Part shown: one piece after another, positions 34,445 to 43,591 of the stretch
How positions within the stretch are numbered: the stretch's first letter is position 1
How the letters are laid out: each line of letters begins with the position of its first letter
Assembly (NCBI RefSeq): GCF_963666675.1
Contig: NZ_OY762929.1
Location: 5,428,001 to 5,492,000, forward strand
Reading direction: 5' to 3'
Origin: an uncultured Desulfobacter sp.
GTDB lineage: Bacteria > Desulfobacterota > Desulfobacteria > Desulfobacterales > Desulfobacteraceae
DNA length: 64,000 nucleotides
Position numbers and translations under genes: made by a program
Notes under the pieces: model-generated
What the model was told of the DNA's origin: nothing
Database searches by the model: none
What the model saw: only the letters and a program-made list of their open reading frames with translations

Positions 34445-34609
34445 TAAGGCCCATGATCAGAATTAAATCTGCCACAGATACGCTGGATTTTACGTCACCA
34501 TCAAGGCACGCCGGAGGAAGCATATTTGAAATATGCAGCCTTTGGCGTAGCGCCGGGGGTGACTTAAAAGACAAATAGATGGGCGATTTTATTTTGATCA
34601 TGGACCTAA
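34445..34609. repeat. complete palindromic repeat (AGGCCCATGATCA family)
   Basis: The arms begin TTAAGGCCCATGATCA and end TGATCATGGACCTAA. Inner elements (GTCACC / GGGTGAC and a GCATATTTGAAATATGC centre) continue the pairing, giving one large imperfect hairpin. It separates the formamidase from the CpXC gene. Confidence 0.75.
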
Positions 34610-34662
34610 TGACCGCAGATAACCATTTGCGGTCCTAACATAATAAAAAAGGAAGGCAACCC

Positions 34663-35490
34663 ATGGCACTGATTAACAAGTGTGATATTACCTGCAAATG
34701 CGGCGAATGCTTTACCGCAGAATATGTCAGCTATGTTTTTGCCGACATAGATCCCGAGCTTAAAGACGCAATCTTAAAAGATCATTTTAACTGTGCAGCC
34801 TGCCCCAAATGCGGGACGACTTTTTTTCAGGAACACCCCTTTATCTATCGGGATGAAGCAAACAAACTGTGGATCGAGGTCGGATACCCCCCAAATGCCG
34901 TAAAAGGCAAAGATATTCCTGCCATCCAGGGACACTACCTTGAAGGGCAGGAGAACTATCGGCAATTCAAGGTGGCCGATCGCACGGGGCTGATGGCCGT
35001 ATTATTCTCTGAAGACCCTGAACTTAAAAAAATCTCATACCAGCTTGACGAAAACGGACCGGTCTTGATTACACCCCAAAAAAGCGACATGCCGGTGGTA
35101 CTTTTTTATGAGCACCATGGCCTGCAGCTGGGTCAACGATTGCAGGCAAGCCATCATCATGGAAAGCCTGACACCTGGGTTACAAATTACTGCATGGCCC
35201 TTGCCGTTCACAATCTCTTCAATTCCCGGCTTAAACCTATAGATGCCGAAAGATGGAACGCGGTATGGCAAACAACAAAACCCGTCACCTCTGCCGGAAT
35301 ATACGAAGACTTTGCCGTCTCTTTTGCGGATTTCATGGATGACGCCAAGGCGTTTAGCTATAGCCAGCCTTTACAAAGCCAATTTTTCACCGCATTGGGG
35401 TCTGAAATATTCAACAGCGCTCATTATTTTGCGGCAAGTTTTGCAGAGCTGGAAAATGCACTTCAAGCGGAACGAACACAGACGGCATAA
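34663..35490 (+). CDS. CpXC domain protein
   Basis: A 275-residue protein whose N terminus has two zinc-type Cys pairs of the CpXC domain (CKCGEC at about 11-16 and CAACPKCGTTFF at about 45-56), followed by a helical body. The function is unknown in the family. AAGGAAGG precedes the ATG. A GACCGCA / TGCGGTC hairpin at 34612-34636 lies just upstream. It sits between the formamidase and the transporter on the same strand, but each gene is separated by a spacer of more than 100 bases, so a shared operon is uncertain. Confidence 0.7.
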   Translation: MALINKCDITCKCGECFTAEYVSYVFADIDPELKDAILKDHFNCAACPKCGTTFFQEHPFIYRDEANKLWIEVGYPPNAVKGKDIPAIQGHYLEGQENYRQFKVADRTGLMAVLFSEDPELKKISYQLDENGPVLITPQKSDMPVVLFYEHHGLQLGQRLQASHHHGKPDTWVTNYCMALAVHNLFNSRLKPIDAERWNAVWQTTKPVTSAGIYEDFAVSFADFMDDAKAFSYSQPLQSQFFTALGSEIFNSAHYFAASFAELENALQAERTQTA

Positions 35491-35684
35491 ACGAAGAAAC
35501 GCCACATGTTTAAATGATGCTGCCTGTTTTTTAAATATCCTTTTTATGCTGTGGTATGCAAAAAGCTTGATTAAGCCCATGAAATCACCTACAACCGGAT
35601 AAGTCTTGGTGTTTAAACTAAAACTTGTCCGGTTCCGACATCCCCTGGCGGATTCAGCTGGCCCACAGATTGGACTTAAACGAA

Positions 35685-36995
35685 ATGAGTGATGCCCGCC
35701 ATACCCCCAACCGCTGGAGAATCGCCGTCGTTGGAACCCTGCTGCAGGTCTGTCTTGGCACGGTTTACGCCTGGAGTTTTTTTCAAAAGCCGTTGGTTGC
35801 CGCCTACGGCTGGAGCAACAGCCAGGTCGCCTGGACCTTCAGTACGGCCATCTGCTGCCTGGGCCTGGCCGCGGCCTGGGGCGGCATGAATCTGTCGAAA
35901 ATCGGCCCGCGCAAACTGGCCATGGCCGGAGGGGTGCTATTCGGTGCCGGATATCTAGTGGCTGCCCTGGCTTTGCGTATGCACAATCTGGTGCTGCTCT
36001 ACATCGGTTACGGTTTTATCGGCGGTGCCGGTCTCGGCCTGGGTTACGTTACCCCGGTGGCTACAGTGGCCAAGTGGTTTCCCGACAAAAAGGGGTTTGT
36101 CACGGGTATGGTGGTCATGGGCTTTGGGTTTGGCGCCCTGGTCATGTCCAAGCTCATTGCACCGACCCTGATGACAAGCTTTGACCATAATCTGGTGCAG
36201 GTTTTTTTCTGGATCGGTATTGTCATGCTGATTCTGACCCTGCCTGCCGCTTATAATCTGGTCAACCCGCCCGACGGCTTTATCCCGGCGGGATACGTCC
36301 CGGCACAGCCTGCGGCGTCGCACCGGAGTACAGCAGACACAGCAGCAACAGGACGGCAATGCGTCCTGTCGGCAAAATTTTTCATGATGTGGATGGTGCT
36401 CACCTGTAACGTTTCCGCCGGTATCATGTTTATCGGGTTTCAATCGCCTATGCTGCAGGCGTTGCTCAAGGCATCCTATGCAGCGAAGTATGCGGACCCG
36501 GCGGCTTTGGCAGCAGCCCTGGCCGGGGCCGGCGCAACCTTGATTGCAATCAGCTCCGTGTTCAATGGTGTGGGCCGCTTTTTCTGGGGCAGCCTGTCCG
36601 ACAAAATCGGCCGGACCAATGCTTTCCGCCTGCTGGTGGGCAGCCAGATCGCCATATTCATCGCCCTGATTTACATCAAATCGCCCTGGATTTTCGGGGC
36701 CCTGGTCTGTTATGTACTGCTCTGCTATGGCGGGGGATTCGGCGCCATGCCGGCCTTTGTCCTGGATGTATTCGGCCCGGTTCAAATGCCCGTGGTCTAT
36801 GGCGTCATTCTCACCGGCTGGTCCGCCGGCGGCATCATCGGTCCCCAGCTGGCCGCCATTATCCGGGACCGCTTTCCTGACAATCCCGGCGTTTATACAT
36901 ATGCCGGTGGTGCGATCCTCCTATCCATAGGATTTGCCTTTTCCCTGGCCCTGTCCGACAGGCCCTTTGCGTCCAGAACTCCTGCACCGGATTAA
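35685..36995 (+). CDS. MFS transporter, oxalate/formate antiporter (OFA) family
   Basis: About 436 residues with twelve predicted transmembrane segments. OFA-type features are the N-terminal GTVYAWSFFQKPL, FIGGAGLGLGYVTPVATVAKWFPDKKGF around residues 105-135, and SLSDKIGRTNAFR in the central loop. It probably exports or exchanges small carboxylates such as formate, which would fit the formamidase nearby. ATG 35685 is assumed; a TTG at 35625 would add 20 residues, and neither has a strong ribosome binding site. Confidence 0.82.
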   Translation: MSDARHTPNRWRIAVVGTLLQVCLGTVYAWSFFQKPLVAAYGWSNSQVAWTFSTAICCLGLAAAWGGMNLSKIGPRKLAMAGGVLFGAGYLVAALALRMHNLVLLYIGYGFIGGAGLGLGYVTPVATVAKWFPDKKGFVTGMVVMGFGFGALVMSKLIAPTLMTSFDHNLVQVFFWIGIVMLILTLPAAYNLVNPPDGFIPAGYVPAQPAASHRSTADTAATGRQCVLSAKFFMMWMVLTCNVSAGIMFIGFQSPMLQALLKASYAAKYADPAALAAALAGAGATLIAISSVFNGVGRFFWGSLSDKIGRTNAFRLLVGSQIAIFIALIYIKSPWIFGALVCYVLLCYGGGFGAMPAFVLDVFGPVQMPVVYGVILTGWSAGGIIGPQLAAIIRDRFPDNPGVYTYAGGAILLSIGFAFSLALSDRPFASRTPAPD

Positions 36996-37004
36996 GATCA
37001 GGCT

Positions 37005-37068
37005 TTAGGCCTATAATCAGCATTAAATCTGCCACAGATGCGCCGGATTTTAAGTCACCATCAGGGCG
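37005..37068. repeat. half copy of the AGGCCCATGATCA palindrome
   Basis: TTAGGCCTATAATCAGCATTA and the following AAATCTGCCACAGATG..CGGATTTTA-GTCACCATCA match the left arm at 34445 closely over about 60 bases. The right arm is missing. Confidence 0.7.
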
Positions 37069-37075
37069 TTCGAAA

Positions 37076-37194
37076 CTCTGTGCTCTCTGTGGTTCAAAAA
37101 AACGGGCAGAGATTGCAAAATGTGAAGCAAGAGATTTGATGAAAAACATTCAATCCCTTCGGGATTTCGTTTTTCAACCACAGAGGGCACAGAG
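37076..37194. repeat. CTCTGTG-type inverted repeat
   Basis: CTCTGTGCTCTCTGTGGTT at the left is inverted at the right as AACCACAGAGGGCACAGAG. Each is extended by A/T runs, with a small hairpin (AATCCC / GGGATT) inside. This resembles dispersed CACAGAG repeats known from several bacterial genomes. Confidence 0.65.
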
Positions 37195-37572
37195 ATTTGG
37201 CTTTCGCCAAACTACACAGAGAATGGCGCCGCGAATAAAAAAAAGGGCAAGCCCGACAGATCCGAGTAAGATTTTATAATACCTAAAAGTTGCAGTGATA
37301 TTTTGAAAGACGTTCAAATTCAATGAGTTATTAAGCTTTCGAACTCACCAGCTTTTTGATAAACGATCAACAAATACACTGTGTTGCTATGAGCTTGCAT
37401 TTTTTAGGTAATATATTAAATTTGTTCTTTCGTTTCTTTGTCCGGGGTGGTTAATCTCCAATTAAATTGATTTTAAAAAGGAATTATCTATATCCGTATA
37501 ACATTCAAAATATGCATGTTATCCCGTTAGATAAGTGGACATGAAAGATAAACGGAAACCACTGATCAACTT

Positions 37573-37744
37573 GTTATATTAAGCCCTTCGGGCGGACGAG
37601 GAGGTAGAAACTACTCTTTCTATAATGCAAACCGGGCGCCAAACTTAACCGGTGATGGCTAATATAACAATTAAGTTGAAGTCGGGCACCAACTTGGCGG
37701 CCCTTTTTTGGGGCGGCATGATGGCCGCTTAACTCAATGTTAAA
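37573..37744 (+). other. attC-like site and possible empty integron cassette
   Basis: 37662-37744 has the order of an attC: ATAAC (R''), AATTA, AGTTGAAG (L''), a partly paired centre, CTTAACT (L'), CAAT, GTTA (R'). L'' and L' are complementary except for one extra G, the extrahelical base typical of attC. At 37573-37581 GTTATATTA is the exact complement of TAATATAAC (37660-37668), as expected where a cassette begins. No integrase gene is in the window. Confidence 0.45.
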
Positions 37745-37767
37745 AATCGAATAGAAAAAAGAAACAT

Positions 37768-38688
37768 ATGATCCCAAAATACGAAGAAATTATGCTACCA
37801 TTTCTAAAGTTTCTCTCGGATGGCAATGAGCATAGTTTAAGTGAAACGCATGATGCTCTGGCAAAACAGTTTCAATTAGCTGATTCAGAGTTGCGGGAGT
37901 TATTACCAAGTGGCCGACAACCTATATTTCGGAATAGAGTTGGGTGGGCAAGAACATATTTAAAGAAAGCTAAACTTCTTATTTCTCCTAAAAGGGCTCA
38001 TTTCAAAATCAGTGAAAGAGGATTGGAACTTTTAAAAGAAAATCCAGATCAAATCACTTCCAAATTTTTAACCCGGTATGAAGAATTCGTAGAATTTCAA
38101 TCGATTAAAAAAGATAAAAAAGAAGAAAAGGGACAGGTATCACAGTCTCAACTTATCAACGGCGCTGATCAGACTCCGGAAGAGTTGTTTGAAATGGCGT
38201 ACCAGAAATTGCACACTGAATTGTCGAAAGAAGTCCTTGAAATTGTCAAATCATGTTCTCCTGCTTTCTTTGAGAGATTGGTTATCGACCTTCTCATTAC
38301 AATGGGATATGGCGGTTCAAGAAGAGAAGCCGGGCAGGCTATGGGAAAATCCGGAGACGGCGGAATTGATGGGCTCATCAAAGAGGATAAACTGGGCCTT
38401 GACGTGATATACCTTCAAGCAAAAAAATGGGAGAACTCAGTTCCTGTAAAAGAAATCAGAGACTTCACCGGCGCCCTTGCCTCCAAGAAAGCCAAAAAAG
38501 GAATTTTCATCACAACCTCAAGTTTTCCGAAAAGTGCTTACGACTTTGTGTCTCAAGTTGAATATAAAATTATCCTGATTGATGGTGAGCGCTTGGCCGA
38601 TTTGATGATAGAAAACAGTGTCGGATTATCAATAATAAACACATATCATATCAAAACCATTGACTTTGATTATTTTGAAGATAATTGA
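37768..38688 (+). CDS. mrr: Mrr-type restriction endonuclease
   Basis: A 306-residue protein: an N-terminal winged-helix Mrr_N region (about 1-100), an acidic/Lys-rich linker (about 110-130) and the C-terminal PD-(D/E)xK Mrr catalytic domain. There GDGGIDGLIKEDKLGLD and YLQAKKW (about 195-219) carry the D...QxK active site. It would cleave DNA with foreign methylation. It starts the defence island and lies just right of the attC-like site. Confidence 0.88.
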   Translation: MIPKYEEIMLPFLKFLSDGNEHSLSETHDALAKQFQLADSELRELLPSGRQPIFRNRVGWARTYLKKAKLLISPKRAHFKISERGLELLKENPDQITSKFLTRYEEFVEFQSIKKDKKEEKGQVSQSQLINGADQTPEELFEMAYQKLHTELSKEVLEIVKSCSPAFFERLVIDLLITMGYGGSRREAGQAMGKSGDGGIDGLIKEDKLGLDVIYLQAKKWENSVPVKEIRDFTGALASKKAKKGIFITTSSFPKSAYDFVSQVEYKIILIDGERLADLMIENSVGLSIINTYHIKTIDFDYFEDN

Positions 38689-38743
38689 ATCTGACAGACA
38701 ACTCATCCATAGCATGAATAAAACGATGTGTTCACTATTTTCC

Positions 38744-38794
38744 TTGCACATGTTATAGCAAATGTTATATCGTATTGTTCGTATCAATACACGA
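38744..38794 (+). promoter_or_regulatory. promoter and candidate XRE operator of the R-M operon
   Basis: TTGCAC at 38744-38749 and TATATC at 38766-38771 are 16 bases apart. Overlapping the -10 side is an imperfect inverted repeat (TCGTATTG ... CAATACACGA, 38770-38794). That is a logical binding site for the regulator encoded immediately downstream. Confidence 0.5.
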
Positions 38795-38816
38795 AACTAA
38801 GATGGAAGGTGCCGCA

Positions 38817-39044
38817 ATGACCCCAGAGCATGAAAATTATTCTGAATTAGTTAAAGAAGTCCGCCGTCAGCTAGAGTTTAGCCAGGAGGATCTGGCCCGG
38901 GAGTTGGGCGTCAGCTTTGCTACTGTGAATCGCTGGGAGAACGGGAAAACAAACCCTTCTAAAATGGCTCAAAATGCGTTTAATCAGTTTTGTGAAAAAA
39001 AGATCGAGAGTAACGAACTACATCTGCCTGGAGAAGAAAAATGA
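38817..39044 (+). CDS. XRE-family transcriptional regulator
   Basis: A 75-residue HTH protein: VKEVRRQLEFSQEDLARELGVSFATVNRWENGK covers a Cro/CI-type helix-turn-helix. ATG 38817 has GGAAGGTG 6 bases ahead. It overlaps hsdM by 4 bases and is probably the operon's control protein, delaying or limiting restriction. Confidence 0.8.
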   Translation: MTPEHENYSELVKEVRRQLEFSQEDLARELGVSFATVNRWENGKTNPSKMAQNAFNQFCEKKIESNELHLPGEEK

Positions 39045-41041
39045 GCAAGAGTCATGAGTTATCGAATTTTATCTGGTCCATCGCTGATTTGCTGCGGGGA
39101 CCATACAGGCCTCCCCAGTATGAGCGGGTCATGCTGCCCCTGGTTGTCTTGCGCCGCTTTGACTGCGTTCTTGAAAAAAACAAGGCCGATGTACTCAAAA
39201 AATATGAACAATACAAGGACAAGTATGAAGGCGACGCTTTGGACAGTATCCTTAATAAAGCGTCTGAACAGCGATTTCATAATCACTCCCCATTGAATTT
39301 TGAAAAACTCAAAGGAGATTCAGATCATATTGATCAGCACCTTGTCTCCTATATTCAAGGGTTTTCTGAAAATGTACGCAAGATTTTTGAACGATTTGAG
39401 TTCACCGCTGAAATTGAGCGGATGCGGGAACATGATATTCTTTTTCTTGTCATTCGTCGATTTTGTGAGGTCGATCTTCATCCGGACGTGGTTGACAATA
39501 TCCAAATGGGGCTGCTCTTTGAAGATCTGATCCGGCGGTTTAATGAGCAGGCCAATGAGACTGCCGGAGACCATTTTACACCCCGTGAAGTCATCCGGTT
39601 AATGGTTCATCTCTTGTTTATCAACGATGATGATCTTTTGTCCAAGTCAAACACCATCCGGAAAATGCTGGACCCCACCTGCGGCACCGGCGGGATGTTG
39701 TCGGAAGCACGGAACTACCTGCTCGAACATCATGAAAAAGCAAAACTTTACGTTTATGGTCAGGATTTTAATCCCCGTTCCTATGCAGTTGCAGCCTCAG
39801 ACCTTTTGATGAAGGAAAACCCGAAAGAAGCCAGTCAATCCACCATTCGATTCGGGGACACACTTTTAAATGATCAGTTTAAATACGATGAGACCAATAG
39901 CGATAAAAGGGCAACCTTTGACTATTTCTTAGCCAATCCGCCATTTGGAGTCGACTGGAAACGACAGTCCAAAGAGGTCAAGCGGGAATCTGAAAAAGAG
40001 GGATTCAGCGGTCGTTTCGGTGCGGGCACCCCCCGGGTCAATGATGGTGCCCTGCTTTTTCTTCAGCATATGGTCAGCAAGTTTGAGCCGGTTGATCTGA
40101 AACAGAACCGGTATGGATCTCGTCTTGCCATTGTGTTTAACGGCTCTCCCCTGTTTACCGGTGGGGCAGGTTCCGGCGAAAGCAATATCAGAAAGTGGAT
40201 TATTGAAAAAGATTGGCTTGAGGCCATTATCGCCATGCCCGAACAGATGTTTTACAACACCGGCATCGGCACCTATATCTGGGTGGTGACCAACCGAAAG
40301 GAAGAACACCGCAAAGGCAAAATCCAGCTTATTGATGGCAGGGAGAAATGGGAGCCCCTGCGCCGGAGTCTTGGAGATAAGCGCCGGCAGTTCAATGATA
40401 CCCATATTGACGGGATCGTCCGGGAATATGGAAATTTTATCCAATCCGACACCAGCAAGGCTTTTGACAATGCAGATTTCGGGTTTCAGCGCATAACGGT
40501 GGAGCGTCCTTTGCGCCTCCGGTATCAGATGAGTCTTGAGCGAAAAGAGCAGTTTCTAGAGCTTTGCCCGGAACTCCTCAAAGATATTCAGGAGATTGAC
40601 AAAACTTTTGGCCGAGAACCAGATGCCGACTGGAGCGCCTTGTGGAAAAAAATTCAAACACTTTTAAAAAAGCTGGACAGCACGTGGCGTGCACCCCAGA
40701 AAAAATCATTTCGTGCGGTGTTTACCGAAACCAATGAAACAGCCGAACCGGTCATCCTGAAAAAAATCAAGGGCAAGGTGATTTATGAGGCTGACCCCAA
40801 ACTGCGGGATTTTGAAAATGTGCCGTTAAAAGAAACCATTGAGGACTATTTTAACCGGGAAGTATTGCCCCATGTTCCCGATGCCTGGGTGGATGAGAGC
40901 AAAACCAAGGTGGGATATGAAATTAACTTTAACCGGCATTTCTATAAGTTTAGCGAATTAAGGAGTCTTGCAGAGATTGATGCGGATATTAAGGCTGCTG
41001 AGGAGGAAATTTTAAGGTTGTTGGATGAGGTTGCAGAATGA
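39041..41041 (+). CDS. hsdM: type I restriction-modification DNA methyltransferase subunit
   Basis: A 666-residue N6-adenine methyltransferase. An HsdM N-terminal helical domain (about 1-160) precedes motif I, DPTCGTGGM at about residue 211, and the catalytic motif IV, NPPF at about 299. The C terminus is longer than in the classical 500-residue HsdM and includes a coiled-coil-like end (about 640-666). It overlaps hsdS by 4 bases. Confidence 0.92.
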   Translation: MSKSHELSNFIWSIADLLRGPYRPPQYERVMLPLVVLRRFDCVLEKNKADVLKKYEQYKDKYEGDALDSILNKASEQRFHNHSPLNFEKLKGDSDHIDQHLVSYIQGFSENVRKIFERFEFTAEIERMREHDILFLVIRRFCEVDLHPDVVDNIQMGLLFEDLIRRFNEQANETAGDHFTPREVIRLMVHLLFINDDDLLSKSNTIRKMLDPTCGTGGMLSEARNYLLEHHEKAKLYVYGQDFNPRSYAVAASDLLMKENPKEASQSTIRFGDTLLNDQFKYDETNSDKRATFDYFLANPPFGVDWKRQSKEVKRESEKEGFSGRFGAGTPRVNDGALLFLQHMVSKFEPVDLKQNRYGSRLAIVFNGSPLFTGGAGSGESNIRKWIIEKDWLEAIIAMPEQMFYNTGIGTYIWVVTNRKEEHRKGKIQLIDGREKWEPLRRSLGDKRRQFNDTHIDGIVREYGNFIQSDTSKAFDNADFGFQRITVERPLRLRYQMSLERKEQFLELCPELLKDIQEIDKTFGREPDADWSALWKKIQTLLKKLDSTWRAPQKKSFRAVFTETNETAEPVILKKIKGKVIYEADPKLRDFENVPLKETIEDYFNREVLPHVPDAWVDESKTKVGYEINFNRHFYKFSELRSLAEIDADIKAAEEEILRLLDEVAE

Positions 41042-42237
41042 TTGTTCCGAACCTCTTACCTCCTAATTGGATAAGTGCTCCTTTAAAAAGATTTTTAGCG
41101 ATCAGAAGTGGGGATATGATTTCTGCTACTGAAGAATGTGACGGTGATATTCCGATATATGGCGGTAATGGCATCCGTGGTTATACAGACAAAATTAACA
41201 CAAAAGCGCCTGCTATAGTAATAGGTAGAGTTGGAGCCAAATGCGGTAATATTCACTTGGTTCTAAAGGACTTTTGGGCATCAGAGCACGCATTCGTTGT
41301 TTATCCAAACAAAAAGTTTTCCTTACGTTATGGTATGTATCTTTTAACTGCTCTTAATCTGAATCAATACGCAATACGAACTGCTCAACCACTTTTAAAC
41401 ACTGAGGCTGTAGTCACTCAGAATAGTAGCTGGCCAGTGTCTTTTGAAAAACAATCAATTATCGCAAACTATCTTGATAAAAAAACAGCAGAGATAGACC
41501 GACTAATAACAGCCAAAAAAAATCTTCTCTCGTTGTTAGATGAGAAAAAACAGGCCGTGATTGCCCATGCAGTCACACGTGGGCTTGACCCTGATGTTGG
41601 CCTAAAGGATTCCGGCATTCCCTGGCTAGGGTTGATTCCTGAGCATTGGAAAGTAGAACGTGTAACTAATTATTTTGAGGAAAGGGATGATCGGTGTCGA
41701 CCTGAGCTGCCCTTATTAGTGGTTTCTATTCATAGTGGTGTGAGTTTACGTAAGTTATCTCAAGACAAGATTGAACAACGGGCAGAAGATTATAACAGCT
41801 ATAAAGTGGCACTCAAAAATGATATCGTTTTTAATAAAATGCGTATGTGGCAAGGGGCTGTAGGGGCTGTTCCATGTGACGGTCTTGTAAGCCCAGATTA
41901 TGTTGTTGCATATCCAAGTGAACACATTAATTCAAATTTTTTTGGTATGTTATTTAAAACTGGCCGATTTAGTGATGAATGCGGGAGTCGTTCTCATGGA
42001 ATAGTATGGGATCGTTTGAGATTATACTGGGATGAATTTAAAGACATATCAATACCTATTCCACCATTAGAAGAGCAGCAACAAATCGTTATTAAAGTCA
42101 AACGACAAACTGCTCAAATATCTGACTTAAAAAAAGCCACTGAAAAAACAATATCCCTTCTTCAAGAAAGACGTTCAGCCTTGATATCTGCTGCTGTCAC
42201 CGGAAAAATAGACCAGGAGGTTCTTGATGCGGGTTAA
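41038..42237 (+). CDS. hsdS: type I restriction specificity subunit
   Basis: A 399-residue protein with two target-recognition domains separated by a conserved helix. The first ends near the EKQSIIANYLDKKTAEIDRL helix (about residue 138), and the second ends at a matching PPLEEQQQIVIKVKRQT helix (about 342). SGIPWLGLIPEHWKVERV (about 190) opens the second domain. The gene is visibly more AT-rich than hsdM, as often seen for exchanged specificity genes. Confidence 0.92.
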   Translation: MIVPNLLPPNWISAPLKRFLAIRSGDMISATEECDGDIPIYGGNGIRGYTDKINTKAPAIVIGRVGAKCGNIHLVLKDFWASEHAFVVYPNKKFSLRYGMYLLTALNLNQYAIRTAQPLLNTEAVVTQNSSWPVSFEKQSIIANYLDKKTAEIDRLITAKKNLLSLLDEKKQAVIAHAVTRGLDPDVGLKDSGIPWLGLIPEHWKVERVTNYFEERDDRCRPELPLLVVSIHSGVSLRKLSQDKIEQRAEDYNSYKVALKNDIVFNKMRMWQGAVGAVPCDGLVSPDYVVAYPSEHINSNFFGMLFKTGRFSDECGSRSHGIVWDRLRLYWDEFKDISIPIPPLEEQQQIVIKVKRQTAQISDLKKATEKTISLLQERRSALISAAVTGKIDQEVLDAG

Positions 42238-43591
42238 AAAATTAATACTTGCCAATTGCCGGGGGTTAGTCGATACCAGAATCCCTTTTCAAGCCGGAAT
42301 GAACCTCATCGTCGGGGTCAATGGCGCGGGTAAATCCACGGTATTGGAAGCGTTGAATATTTTATTATCCAAAGTTTTGGCGGAACTGACCACAGGTGTT
42401 TCACCTTCACCCAAAGGCTTTGAAATTGAAGATATTGCCCAGGGTAAAAATACCATGGATGCCCAGCTGCAATTTGATATTGAAAATGAGCATCAATTTT
42501 TGCTTCAAATGATTCGACAGCGTGAAAAAATAACCTCAATAGAAAAGACACGCGAAGAGAAGTCGTTTCGTTCAGGCGTTGATGTATCCTCCTTTAGAAC
42601 AGAAGCTGAAAGCACTGAAGAAGGTTCATGGCTGGTGGAGCTGCCGGAAAGGCAACCCGTTAAACTAAAGCTGGAAAAGTATCCGCTGTTGCTGATTTTT
42701 TCTGTGGAACGTGCCCGCTCAACTTATGAGAAAACCAAAAAACTCAAGAAGGTTCACCCGGGATATCACGGTGCTTTCAGCCTTAAACGCGGATTTAACC
42801 TCAATGATGTGGTCGAATGGTGGGAAAGCAAAGACGCCATTGCCCAGGAAGCACCGAAAAGCAGCAGCGCCAAACAACTTGCTTTGATCAAAGAGACTTT
42901 AAAGGAACTTTGCCCGCTGTTTTCCAAGTGGCGGCTGGAAAAAGAAGAAAAAAACACAAAGGATTTATGGATAGATAAAACAATCACAGCTTCTAAGCTG
43001 AACGAGGCTGGAGAATTGATCGAGACCCAAAAGCAAGAACCAATAAGGGTTCGACAATTATCAGATGGCGAGAGATCCATCATTGCCATGAGCTTTGATA
43101 TTGCCAGGCGCTTAATCCTGTTGAATGAAAAAGATGATGACCCCGTCAAAAACGGCAGGGGTATAGTGTTGATTGATGAGATTGACCTTCACCTGCATCC
43201 CCAATGGCAGCGAAAAATCGTTATGGATCTGCCCCGTGTGTTTCCCAATATTCAGTTTGTCGCTACCACGCATTCTCCTCAGGTGATAGGAGAAGCCCCC
43301 CCCGGACATGTCATTCTGTTGCGTGAGGGCGGCAAAGTTGAGATTGAGCCTGAATCCCTTGGCCGGGACAGCGGATGGGTTCTGCGTCACATTATGGGAA
43401 CTGTTGAGCGGAACCAAGAATTGCAGGACGGATTAAACCGTATTGATGAATTTATCGATGTGGATGCTTTTGATAAAGCCCGTGAATTGATTGTACGCCT
43501 GAGAGAAAAATTTGGAAATGACCCTGAACTGATTGAAGCGCAAGCCTGTGTTGACCGCTGGGAGTTTGAGGACGATGAAGAAGATAGTTAA
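42227..43591 (+). CDS. Septu-type AAA/ABC-like ATPase (PtuA-like)
   Basis: A 454-residue RecF/OLD-type ATPase: Walker A GVNGAGKS at 30-37, signature LSDGERS at about 278, and Walker B VLIDEIDLHLHP at about 313. The spacer is helical. ATG 42227 has AGGAGG 6 bases ahead and overlaps hsdS by 11 bases. Its 3' end overlaps an HNH nuclease gene by 17 bases. The ATPase/HNH pair is the composition of Septu (PtuA/PtuB). Assignment to RloA-like ATPases is an alternative. Confidence 0.7.
   Translation: MRVKKLILANCRGLVDTRIPFQAGMNLIVGVNGAGKSTVLEALNILLSKVLAELTTGVSPSPKGFEIEDIAQGKNTMDAQLQFDIENEHQFLLQMIRQREKITSIEKTREEKSFRSGVDVSSFRTEAESTEEGSWLVELPERQPVKLKLEKYPLLLIFSVERARSTYEKTKKLKKVHPGYHGAFSLKRGFNLNDVVEWWESKDAIAQEAPKSSSAKQLALIKETLKELCPLFSKWRLEKEEKNTKDLWIDKTITASKLNEAGELIETQKQEPIRVRQLSDGERSIIAMSFDIARRLILLNEKDDDPVKNGRGIVLIDEIDLHLHPQWQRKIVMDLPRVFPNIQFVATTHSPQVIGEAPPGHVILLREGGKVEIEPESLGRDSGWVLRHIMGTVERNQELQDGLNRIDEFIDVDAFDKARELIVRLREKFGNDPELIEAQACVDRWEFEDDEEDS

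Larger units (their letters stand above)
36996..37767. other. repeat-rich spacer ahead of the defence island
   Basis: From left to right it holds a half copy of the AGGCCCATGATCA palindrome, a CTCTGTG inverted repeat, an AT-rich stretch with several GTTATA palindromes, and an attC-like site next to mrr. The frames seen here cross repeats and look non-coding. Confidence 0.6.

Noticed and set aside
37574..37777. 67-residue minus-strand frame over the attC-like site
   Set aside because: Covers the whole attC-like palindrome and reads past the mrr start; better explained by the site.
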